Assembly (NCBI GenBank): GCA_947174225.1
Contig: CAMWIF010000167.1
Coordinates: 1-6,272, forward strand
Length of the DNA: 6,272 bases
Direction of reading: 5' to 3'
Origin: an uncultured Porphyromonadaceae bacterium
GTDB lineage: Bacteria; Bacteroidota; Bacteroidia; Bacteroidales; Muribaculaceae
Shown piece by piece: positions 1 through 6,272 of this stretch. How positions within the stretch are numbered: the first letter of the stretch is position 1; every line of letters begins with the position of its first letter. The position numbers and the translations under genes were made by a program. Under the pieces are notes generated by a model that ran no database searches, was not told the DNA's origin, and saw only the letters and a list, made by a program, of their open reading frames with translations.

Positions 1-70
1 AAGGGACATATAATAAGAGACATACTTTTTTAGGATAAAAAATGTTAATATAGTGTAATTGTATGGTTGC

Positions 71-145
71 ATCCATAAAACCTTTATGAAATACGATTAT
101 TATAAGAGGTAGGGCGCTACCAAAGCGACTGAACCCTTTATGGAT
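71..145 (+). promoter_or_regulatory. Possible structured 5' leader of the SNF2 gene
   Basis: This non-coding stretch upstream of the SNF2 start can fold in several ways. ATCCATAAA (71-79) and TTTATGGAT (137-145) are a perfect 9-base inverted repeat enclosing 57 bases. Inside it, GGG (112-114) pairs with CCC (134-136), stacked on CGCT (115-118) with AGCG (124-127). Two local hairpins compete with this fold: CATAAA (74-79) with TTTATG (83-88), and GGTAG (108-112) with CTACC (117-121). A weak match to the Bacteroidetes -7 box, TATGGTTG at 62-69 (consensus TAnnTTTG, one mismatch), would start transcription just at the outer stem, but I see no convincing -33 box. The competing pairings suggest a switching leader or an operator. 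I match it to no known riboswitch class, and a chance origin in AT-rich DNA remains possible. Confidence 0.33.
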
Positions 146-172
146 TTGATATAACGAAAGAACCTGATAATA

Positions 173-2971
173 ATGGCTGAAATATCATCATTTAATAATC
201 TATTCTCCTCACTCACTCCTTTACGGCGGTCTGACACCGGAGATAAAAGTGACAGGCGTCGTAAGCCACTGTTTAAGCTTGTGATAGATGGCGGCGAACC
301 TCTGATTGAACCGATTGATGAAAGTCAATCGCGACATGATATGTCGGTGGCGGAGTCCAGGCTGATGGATGAGATCATTAGGATTGCGGAAGTTGAAGAT
401 GTCTATAGCCTGTCAGACAGTAGTCTGAATGATGTGTATGTGTCGTTATGGGACAATCCTCATATACTGCATTTGATAAAGGGCGATTGTCCGATAGTGG
501 ATGAAAGTGGCGAAGAAATCTCTTTTACGGATGATCCTGCCTATCTGGTTTTGCGTATATCTATCACGGAAGAAGATCCTACAGCCGAAATCAAGTTGCT
601 CCTTCTTGTGGACGACCGTGAGTGTTCATCTATTGTCTTTCTTGATGACACTCACGTGTATTGTGATAATAAAATCTATAACGTTAAGAGTGTGGGTGCC
701 AATTATCAGAGCATCTCAAATCTGGTAACTCCTGTTGACAAGTCGCTTCTTGATACCTTTCTGACCTTATTCCTTTCGTATGTGGAGAATGTCACGCCTG
801 AGATAAACGGTATGGCAGCACGGCAATCGTCACATACGGAGCAGGCATTGCCGACGCTGTTCTTGGAGAAGGTTGCCGTAGATAAGGCATTATATCTGCG
901 TACCGGTACTTCGCTTGAGTCGTTAGGTGTGAGCTTACCGACCGGTATCACCCCGACGGTAGCTGTCAGAATTGATGATAATAGCAGGATAACGATTCGT
1001 AGAGTAGAAGATTGTAATATAGAAGAACGTACAGAACGATTGGAGAATCTGATTTTACAGAGCGCACCCAATCGTAATGCAAAGAAAGAGATATACAGGG
1101 ATGGGAACTTCTTCATTATTCCTGAGGAGACAGCCGGACCCTTCCTTTTGAAATATCTGCCGCAGGTACTTGAGGATTTCAGGCTTGTGGGTAGTGAAAA
1201 GCTGAAGGAATACAGGGTGGTCGCTGCCGTGCCTAAGTTGAATTTCCATTTCTCGTCGGGCATTGATTATCTGGAAGGAGAGGGCGACGTCACCATCGGT
1301 AAAGATACCTTTTCAATTGCCGACCTACTCAAGCAATATGCCGCCAAACGTTATATCCAGCTTAGTGACGGCAACCGTGGCATAATAGATGAAACCTATA
1401 TTCAGCGTCTGCAACGTCTTTTCCGGCGGCGTGACAAGGAAGGGCGTATCAAAGTGACCATCTTTGATATGCCGGAAGTTGAGGAACTGATACAAGCGAA
1501 GCTGACCGGACCCTTTGCGGCAAAGACACGTAGTGTGCTTGAGGGTTTCAATAAACTTAAAAAAGCAAAGGCACCCGATTATGCGGTCAATGCCAAATTG
1601 CGTCCGTATCAGGTGCAGGGCGTGAAATGGCTATGGTATCTCTATGAAAACAAATTGGGCGGTTGCTTGGCTGATGATATGGGTCTGGGTAAAACCTTGC
1701 AGACAATTGCATTGCTGTCGCTCGCCTATCAGTATGCGGAAAAGCCTGCATTGATAGTTATGCCGCGTAGTCTGCTTTTCAATTGGGAGAAGGAGCTGGA
1801 TAAGTTTTGCCCCAAACTTACACATTATACATATTATGGCACTGAGCGTAATCTTGAAGAGGCATTAAAGTATCAGGTTATACTTACCACATATGCCTTG
1901 GTAAGAAATGATATAGAGGAGTTGCGGAAGCATCGTTTCGAGTGTGTCGTGCTTGACGAATCGCAGAACATCAAGAATGTCTCCGCCCAGATCACATCGG
2001 CTGTGCTTATGCTGGATGCCGAACATCGCTTTGCGCTTAGCGGCACGCCGATGGAGAATAATCTTACGGAGCTTTATTCCCTTTTCCGTTTCCTGAATCC
2101 GACTATGTTCGGGTCGCTTGACGATTTTAATGCCTCCTACACAAATCCTATACAGAAATTCGGTGATAAGGATGCTTCCGAGAGCTTACGCCGGAAGATA
2201 TTCCCTTTCATTCTGCGTAGGCTGAAGAAGGATGTGCTCAACGACCTTCCTGACCGCATTGACCAGACCATCTATGTAGAGATGTCGGAGAAGCAGAAAC
2301 GTCTCTACAATGAGCGTAGGCAGAGTTACCGTGTTCAGATAAATGAGATAATTGCCCGCGACGGCATCCAGAAGTCTCAGTTTGTGATGTTCCAGGCTCT
2401 GAATGAGCTTAGGCGCATTGCCTCAGTGCCTGAAAGTGTGTCTGATGGTATGGTGGCATCTCCCAAGATTGACGAGCTGGTTGAGTCACTTATAGCTTCA
2501 GCCGGCAACGGGCATAAGTCGGTGGTGTTCTTCAATTTCATAGCCGGTTTGGAGATTGTGATGGAGCGTCTTGAGAAAATCGGAATCCAATATGAGACTA
2601 TGACCGGCTCTACCTCTGCCGGAGCAAGAAAGAAGGTGGTGGAGCGTTTCCAGTCAGATCCATCTTGTATGGTTATTCTCCTTACGCTTAAAGTGGGAGG
2701 AGTAGGACTTAATCTCACTGCCGCTGATACGGTCTACATATTTGAGCCATGGTGGAACAAGGCTGCCGAGGAGCAGGCAATAAATCGTCTTCATAGAATC
2801 GGTCAGAAAAAAACCGTCACTTCCTATTCAATCATTACTATGGGGACAATTGAGGAGAAAATGCTTCAGCTTCAAGCGCAGAAAAGCGAATTGTTTAATG
2901 AGCTTATCAGCGCCGACACAGCCTCAACCAAGACCCTCACACAAAAAGACATAGACTTTATACTCTCATGA
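173..2971 (+). CDS. SNF2-family DEAD/DEAH-type helicase (DNA translocase ATPase)
   Basis: This is a complete SNF2 ATPase, a family of ATP-driven double-stranded DNA translocases that remodel protein-DNA complexes in the cytoplasm or nucleoid. Visible motifs: LRPYQVQG (476-483), Walker A DMGLGKT (502-508), Walker B as DESQ (595-598) instead of the usual DEAQ or DEAH, motif III SGTPMEN (623-629), RRLKKDV (682-688), start of lobe 2 at KSVVFF (782), motif V VGGVGLNLT (841-849) and motif VI INRLHRIGQ (870-878). Residues about 354-402 resemble the bacterial SNF2-helicase-associated region (compare QLSDG at 396-400). Residues 1-350 are not recognised, and no SWIM zinc-finger pattern is present. The ATG is the first one after an in-frame stop at 152-154; there is no Shine-Dalgarno site, as is normal in Bacteroidetes. 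The gene overlaps the next by 4 bases, so the two proteins are probably made together. The family is certain; the cellular role (repair, transcription recycling or defence) is not shown. Confidence 0.95.
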   Translation: MAEISSFNNLFSSLTPLRRSDTGDKSDRRRKPLFKLVIDGGEPLIEPIDESQSRHDMSVAESRLMDEIIRIAEVEDVYSLSDSSLNDVYVSLWDNPHILHLIKGDCPIVDESGEEISFTDDPAYLVLRISITEEDPTAEIKLLLLVDDRECSSIVFLDDTHVYCDNKIYNVKSVGANYQSISNLVTPVDKSLLDTFLTLFLSYVENVTPEINGMAARQSSHTEQALPTLFLEKVAVDKALYLRTGTSLESLGVSLPTGITPTVAVRIDDNSRITIRRVEDCNIEERTERLENLILQSAPNRNAKKEIYRDGNFFIIPEETAGPFLLKYLPQVLEDFRLVGSEKLKEYRVVAAVPKLNFHFSSGIDYLEGEGDVTIGKDTFSIADLLKQYAAKRYIQLSDGNRGIIDETYIQRLQRLFRRRDKEGRIKVTIFDMPEVEELIQAKLTGPFAAKTRSVLEGFNKLKKAKAPDYAVNAKLRPYQVQGVKWLWYLYENKLGGCLADDMGLGKTLQTIALLSLAYQYAEKPALIVMPRSLLFNWEKELDKFCPKLTHYTYYGTERNLEEALKYQVILTTYALVRNDIEELRKHRFECVVLDESQNIKNVSAQITSAVLMLDAEHRFALSGTPMENNLTELYSLFRFLNPTMFGSLDDFNASYTNPIQKFGDKDASESLRRKIFPFILRRLKKDVLNDLPDRIDQTIYVEMSEKQKRLYNERRQSYRVQINEIIARDGIQKSQFVMFQALNELRRIASVPESVSDGMVASPKIDELVESLIASAGNGHKSVVFFNFIAGLEIVMERLEKIGIQYETMTGSTSAGARKKVVERFQSDPSCMVILLTLKVGGVGLNLTAADTVYIFEPWWNKAAEEQAINRLHRIGQKKTVTSYSIITMGTIEEKMLQLQAQKSELFNELISADTASTKTLTQKDIDFILS
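2968..2971 (+). other. ATGA stop/start overlap coupling two genes
   Basis: The ATG of the 634-residue gene shares bases with the TGA of the SNF2 gene. This overlap usually means translational coupling, with ribosomes that terminate on the first gene restarting on the second. It supports production of the two proteins from one transcript in linked amounts and favours a shared function. Confidence 0.75.
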
Positions 2972-4872
2972 CCCATAAAGATATACTTCCCCCCGTACAA
3001 AAAATCAAGAAGATTATTCCCGGTATGATAACTCTTCCTTCTGTAACTAAAAAGGATAGTTATAGCGCGTTGAATAAGCTTTTAAAGGATGAGCTTTACT
3101 CTCTTAACGAATCACTGTCCAAATTGATTCGTAAGGATAAGGTTACTCTTTCACCTCTGTCAAGTAAGAGTACTAAAGGTCTTTTTACAGCTATGGCATC
3201 TGAGGTTACAATGCGTTCTCTTCTTAAAGATCAATTGATAACAATCTACACCTCATATTCTTCCGAGATATTGAATGTTCCTGCCGTGGCAGCCATCGAT
3301 AAAAAGATTGAAAAGTTTTGGAAGACGATGTTGCAGACCTATGAATTGAGCTTGGTTCAGGTTGTAGGTATTTTGGGAAGGGAAATCACCGTTAAACATT
3401 ACTACGGCTGGGGATCGAATTTTTTACCGGAGGTTTTGTTTTTTCCTTTGGAGGTGACGTATTACGCTCCTTCATACTATTACTATGACAGCTCCAACCG
3501 TAAAGACAGGATATATTTTCAGCTCTCCACACGGTATAGGAGACTTCTGAACGATTATTTTTTCGGTCCCGGTGCCTCAACAGCTCACCTTTATAAAAAT
3601 TTACCGGCAGATAAGAATCTGAAGATAGAGAATTTTGAACTCCAGATAGCCACGGATCTTGTAACGCTGGCAGGGCTTGCCCTCAATGGCTCTCTCTTAA
3701 ATTCCAACGGCTCTATTTCGGGAGCTGTAGTGAAGCGGATAAAGAAACAATCCAAGATGAGGGAATTTATTCCGACCTTGGATGAGTGGCCACTCGACCG
3801 CGTTGAACTGTTGAGCTTTACTTATTTCTTTGAATTAAAAAAAGAGGGGAAGAAGGGCAGGGATATTTCAGTTACGAGATTTATTCAGTTTGCTACAGAC
3901 ACGTTGCCGGAACTGTTGAGTGCAACTCAATTCAACAGTTTTTTCCCCGCTTTTCAAGGTTTTACAAAGACGTGGGCTGAAAAGTCGTATGCCAAGGAGC
4001 TCGCTTCAGTAGTGAAGTCACTTCTCTTGCCGGCGCAGGAAGAATGGATGGATATGGATAATTTCCGCCTGCGCTTTCTAAGTGCTGATTGCGTTGAAGA
4101 GCTAAGTATCTTTAAACTTTTCAGATTCAACGATATAGAGAAGAATAACCTCCGCAGAAGGAGCGAGAAGGAAAACAACGACAATGATAGTAAGGCAAAG
4201 GAAAAGATTGATTGGTTTGAAGACATTGGTTACAGGTTTGCCTTACATTGGATAAAATATCTCTGCGCTTTGGGTATGGTGGAGATTGCTATGGATGGCG
4301 ACGTAAAGGACGTTGACAGTGATCCGTTGGAAGGGATGCGGTTTGTCAAACTCACTGCCTTAGGAAGATATGCCTACGGTATTGACAAGGAATATACTCC
4401 CGCCACTGCTGATGATTTCGGTGGTGTGGAATTTGACAGTATTAATGGCATAATAACCCTTGCCAACGCAGACTCTCCTTACTCGATGTTCCTCTCCACT
4501 GTGGCAAAGCAGATAAGTCCGATTAGATTCAAGATCTCTGTTGAATCGCTTATGAAGGGTTGCAGGAAAAGATCGGAATTGGAAAATCGGATTGTCAGTT
4601 TAAAATCGGTTATTAATACCGATAAGGAACCGGCGCTTCTGGCTATAGTTAAGGAGGCATTGACTCACACTGAATGTGCAGAAAGGGAAGGTGGGTATTC
4701 TCTGTTAAAATTGAAAAGGAACATTCCGGGACTTGTAGAGCTGATAGCAACCAATAAAGATCTGCGCAATATGACTCTTCTAACTGCTAACAGGTCGATG
4801 GTGCTTGTGAAAACAGTTAATTTAGAGAAGTTTTATAGTATCTGTGCCGCTAACGGTTATCTGATGGAATAA
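2968..4872 (+). CDS. Unknown SNF2-partner protein with XPB/Ssl2-like helicase-associated C-terminus
   Basis: I do not recognise this 634-residue protein as a whole. It has no signal peptide, membrane segment or nucleotide-binding motif, so it is probably cytoplasmic. The N-terminal 150 residues are lysine-rich and look helical. A tyrosine-rich patch lies at 165-173 (six Tyr in nine residues). A charged, Asn/Asp/Lys/Glu-rich linker spans 388-415. Residues 416-470 look like a winged helix, ending in LTALGRYAYG (462-471), a typical wing-strand pattern. Residues 489-634 follow the layout I associate with the XPB/Ssl2-like helicase-associated domain (Pfam Helicase_C_3): a beta strand, an 'F-K-I-S-V-E-S-L' segment before a helical region, then IPGLVELI and a closing helix at NGYL. 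That match is by eye only. The overlapping SNF2 gene lacks such a domain, so this protein may be its DNA-binding or regulatory subunit. In the lines counted the gene is AT-richer than its neighbours, and it contains a terminator-like hairpin. Confidence 0.88.
   Translation: MTHKDILPPVQKIKKIIPGMITLPSVTKKDSYSALNKLLKDELYSLNESLSKLIRKDKVTLSPLSSKSTKGLFTAMASEVTMRSLLKDQLITIYTSYSSEILNVPAVAAIDKKIEKFWKTMLQTYELSLVQVVGILGREITVKHYYGWGSNFLPEVLFFPLEVTYYAPSYYYYDSSNRKDRIYFQLSTRYRRLLNDYFFGPGASTAHLYKNLPADKNLKIENFELQIATDLVTLAGLALNGSLLNSNGSISGAVVKRIKKQSKMREFIPTLDEWPLDRVELLSFTYFFELKKEGKKGRDISVTRFIQFATDTLPELLSATQFNSFFPAFQGFTKTWAEKSYAKELASVVKSLLLPAQEEWMDMDNFRLRFLSADCVEELSIFKLFRFNDIEKNNLRRRSEKENNDNDSKAKEKIDWFEDIGYRFALHWIKYLCALGMVEIAMDGDVKDVDSDPLEGMRFVKLTALGRYAYGIDKEYTPATADDFGGVEFDSINGIITLANADSPYSMFLSTVAKQISPIRFKISVESLMKGCRKRSELENRIVSLKSVINTDKEPALLAIVKEALTHTECAEREGGYSLLKLKRNIPGLVELIATNKDLRNMTLLTANRSMVLVKTVNLEKFYSICAANGYLME
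3911..3944 (+). terminator. Terminator-like hairpin inside the 634-residue gene
   Basis: AACTGTTGA (3911-3919) and TCAACAGTT (3932-3940) are a perfect 9-base inverted repeat with a 12-base loop, followed directly by a run of six T (3939-3944). A smaller stem, TTGAG/CTCAA (3916-3920 and 3926-3930), can form instead of or inside it. The layout is that of an intrinsic terminator on the coding strand, about halfway through the gene. The stem has only three G-C pairs, so it may be a weak attenuator or have no effect. It encodes ordinary-looking residues (ELLSATQFNSFF), so it may also be accidental. Confidence 0.28.
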
Positions 4873-4922
4873 TCTGTGAGGTACGCAGAACATACACTTT
4901 GAAGATAATTTTTGGCAAAAAT

Positions 4923-5621
4923 ATGGAAGTTAAGAAACGTGAGTCTGTAAAGAGAGGTGTATTGATAGCTCTGTCGGCAGTGATACTGCTAGGAGTCGTT
5001 GCTCTCCTTTTCCTCTACCGACCGACAGATGTGAAGCTCCCCCTGTTAGACACAAAGGAGATGATGCGTGAGGTATCGCCTGAATGGGAGAAACCCGGGA
5101 AATATTGGGTCACCTATAGGGAAACTCCCAATGTCCTTGAGGGTGAAAACGAGGTGGCAGGCATTGTGCTTCACCATACCGCCTATGAAGGAAGTGCAGA
5201 CCGTGTTGTGAAAGATCTCTGCGATCCCTCGAATCCGGTGAGTTGTCACGTGGTGATAGACAAAGATGGCACCAGGTATATACTTGCTCCTCCGGAAGCG
5301 ATAACCTGGCACGCGGGTTTCTCGAAGTGGGGCAACCGCTACAGGGCAAATCTCTTTATGATAGGGATAGAGTTTCAGGGCAACACTCTTGTCGAACCGC
5401 TTACCGAGGCGCAGATAGAGAGTGCAATTGAATATATGCGACCTATAATCGAGAAATATAATATATCGGCAGACAACATTGTCACACATCAGATGATACG
5501 TGATGCTTATCGGGAAGCGAATCCGAAGAATAAAAAAGCGTGGCCTAAGGTTGATATAACTCCTGAAGAGTATGAACGTGTACGTAATGCACTTGACACT
5601 GCCCGGCTGCTTAAATTTTGA
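4923..5621 (+). CDS. Membrane-anchored N-acetylmuramoyl-L-alanine amidase (Amidase_2 family)
   Basis: This 232-residue enzyme should cleave the bond between N-acetylmuramic acid and L-alanine in peptidoglycan, using zinc, in the periplasm. A basic N-terminus (MEVKKRESVKRG) precedes one hydrophobic segment at about residues 12-32, without an obvious lipobox, so it is probably a signal anchor. The Amidase_2/PGRP fold covers about 78-225: VLHHT with zinc ligand H84, SCHVVIDKDG, WHAG (129-132), IGIEFQG with the conserved acidic residue E150, and THQ with the second zinc ligand H189. The third ligand is probably D211 in KVDI, about 22 residues after H189, a longer gap than in AmiD-like enzymes. 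I chose ATG 4923; a TTG at 4899 would add eight residues, MKIIFGKN, ahead of the basic stretch and is less likely. The 50-base gap upstream shows no clear terminator or promoter. It ends 4 bases before the ABC gene, so the two are probably co-transcribed. The role may be wall recycling or remodelling. Confidence 0.93.
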   Translation: MEVKKRESVKRGVLIALSAVILLGVVALLFLYRPTDVKLPLLDTKEMMREVSPEWEKPGKYWVTYRETPNVLEGENEVAGIVLHHTAYEGSADRVVKDLCDPSNPVSCHVVIDKDGTRYILAPPEAITWHAGFSKWGNRYRANLFMIGIEFQGNTLVEPLTEAQIESAIEYMRPIIEKYNISADNIVTHQMIRDAYREANPKNKKAWPKVDITPEEYERVRNALDTARLLKF

Positions 5622-5625
5622 TCGT

Positions 5626-6272
5626 ATGCATAAAAAGGAAACTATAAGATTGGTTGATTTAGAGACAGGCTATTCCAATAAAAATGGTGTGGCGGTGATT
5701 ACACGCAACATTAATGCGGCTCTTTATTCCGGGGAACTGACCTGTCTGTTGGGTCCAAACGGTGCGGGCAAGTCTACTCTGTTGAAGACCTTGACGGCAT
5801 TTATCCCACCTGTTAAAGGTGAGATATTCATAAAGGATAAGTCTTTGGTTGAGTATACCGATCCGGAGCTTGCAAAGCTGATTGGAATTGTCTTGACCGA
5901 GAAGCCTAATCTTGAAAACATGACAGTGGAAGAGCTGATAAGTTTAGGCAGAAGCCCTTATACCGGCTTTTGGGGACGTATGGATGATAATGACCGCCAT
6001 ATCGTGGCAGAAGCTATTGATATGGTGGGTATAGAGGAGTTGCGGAGTCGTAGGGTCAACACGCTTAGTGATGGTGAACGCCAGAAAGTGATGATAGCGA
6101 AAGCCCTCGCTCAGGAAACTCCTATAGTTTTTTTGGATGAGCCTACCGCTTTTCTCGACTATCCGAGTAAGGTTGAAATTATGCAGCTTCTGCAGCGTCT
6201 TGCAAGAGAGAGGAGTATGACTATCTTTCTCTCGACCCATGATATGGATATGGCTCTTCAAATTGCTGATAG
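5626..6272 (+). CDS. FecE/FhuC-type ABC transporter ATP-binding protein (3' end cut by window)
   Basis: This frame is open from ATG 5626 to the window edge (215 codons plus two bases), so the C-terminus is missing; the family is usually about 250-340 residues. It is the cytoplasmic ATPase of an importer of the iron-siderophore, heme or cobalamin class. Motifs: Walker A GPNGAGKST (43-51), signature LSDGERQK (147-154), Walker B IVFLDEPTAF (167-176) and H-loop STHDMD with H205. The SLGRSPYTGFWG stretch just after the Q-loop region is typical of the FecE/BtuD branch. The Q-loop glutamine appears to be threonine (T91 in IVLTEK), a variant I associate with Bacteroidales members. The start lies 4 bases after the amidase stop, with no Shine-Dalgarno site. 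The substrate cannot be told from the ATPase alone; a FecCD-type permease and a binding protein would be expected nearby, outside the window. Confidence 0.93.
   Translation, partial: MHKKETIRLVDLETGYSNKNGVAVITRNINAALYSGELTCLLGPNGAGKSTLLKTLTAFIPPVKGEIFIKDKSLVEYTDPELAKLIGIVLTEKPNLENMTVEELISLGRSPYTGFWGRMDDNDRHIVAEAIDMVGIEELRSRRVNTLSDGERQKVMIAKALAQETPIVFLDEPTAFLDYPSKVEIMQLLQRLARERSMTIFLSTHDMDMALQIAD

Noticed and set aside
73..143. tRNA-like element: CCATAAA/TTTATGG as a 7-base acceptor stem, with a GGTAG D-loop-like stretch on the minus strand
   Set aside because: There is no GTTCRA T-loop at the right place on either strand, the would-be anticodon stem does not pair, and there is no D-arm at the correct distance on the plus strand.
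3805..3920. 11-base direct repeat GAACTGTTGAG (3805-3815 and 3910-3920) as a mobile-element or recombination signature
   Set aside because: Both copies lie in the same frame and encode ELLS with the same codons. Chance codon reuse explains it, and no element boundary is visible.
173..4872. Known phage-defence operon (DISARM or Zorya) based on the SNF2 gene
   Set aside because: No partner genes of those systems are present, and the downstream genes are housekeeping envelope functions rather than a defence island.
4893..4901. Possible -7 promoter box TACACTTTG before the amidase gene
   Set aside because: The spacer is three bases rather than the two of TAnnTTTG, and no -33 TTG lies at a suitable distance. 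Read-through from upstream is a simpler explanation.
4899..4922. TTG start for the amidase, adding eight residues
   Set aside because: ATG 4923 gives a standard basic N-terminus directly before the hydrophobic segment. The extension has no supporting ribosome-binding site.
5944..6261. Minus-strand open frame opposite the ABC ATPase
   Set aside because: It lies fully antisense to a clear ABC ATPase with intact motifs, and its translation shows no recognisable domain. The same holds for the other antisense frames in the window.

Overview
The window looks like a piece of a Bacteroidales chromosome (Bacteroides, Prevotella or Muribaculaceae type). This is inferred from three things: no start codon has a Shine-Dalgarno site, the genes are tightly packed on one strand at roughly 40-50% GC in the lines counted, and the last gene carries the LSDGERQK and VLTE motif variants that I recall from Bacteroidales FecE-like ABC ATPases. 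No phage, plasmid, insertion sequence, CRISPR or RNA gene could be supported.

Layout: (1) 1-172 is a non-coding leader with nested and competing inverted repeats. (2) 173-2971 encodes a 932-residue SNF2-family ATPase with all its helicase motifs, a SNF2-associated-like region and a long N-terminal part that I do not recognise. (3) 2968-4872 encodes a 634-residue protein of unknown function. It overlaps the SNF2 gene by ATGA and ends in what looks like a winged helix followed by an XPB/Ssl2-type helicase-associated domain. It also contains a terminator-like hairpin with a T tract inside its reading frame. (4) 4923-5621 encodes a membrane-anchored Amidase_2-type N-acetylmuramoyl-L-alanine amidase. 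(5) 5626-6272 is the first 215 codons of a FecE/FhuC-type ABC transporter ATPase, cut by the window end.

All four genes run on the + strand with gaps of -4, 50 and 4 bases, so they could be one transcription unit. The first two form the clearest functional pair: a DNA translocase coupled to a protein with helicase-accessory features. The last two are envelope functions (peptidoglycan cleavage, metal-chelate or cobalamin import) whose link to the pair is unclear and may be positional only. The strongest candidate for something undescribed is the SNF2 plus XPB-like-domain pair, together with its structured leader.
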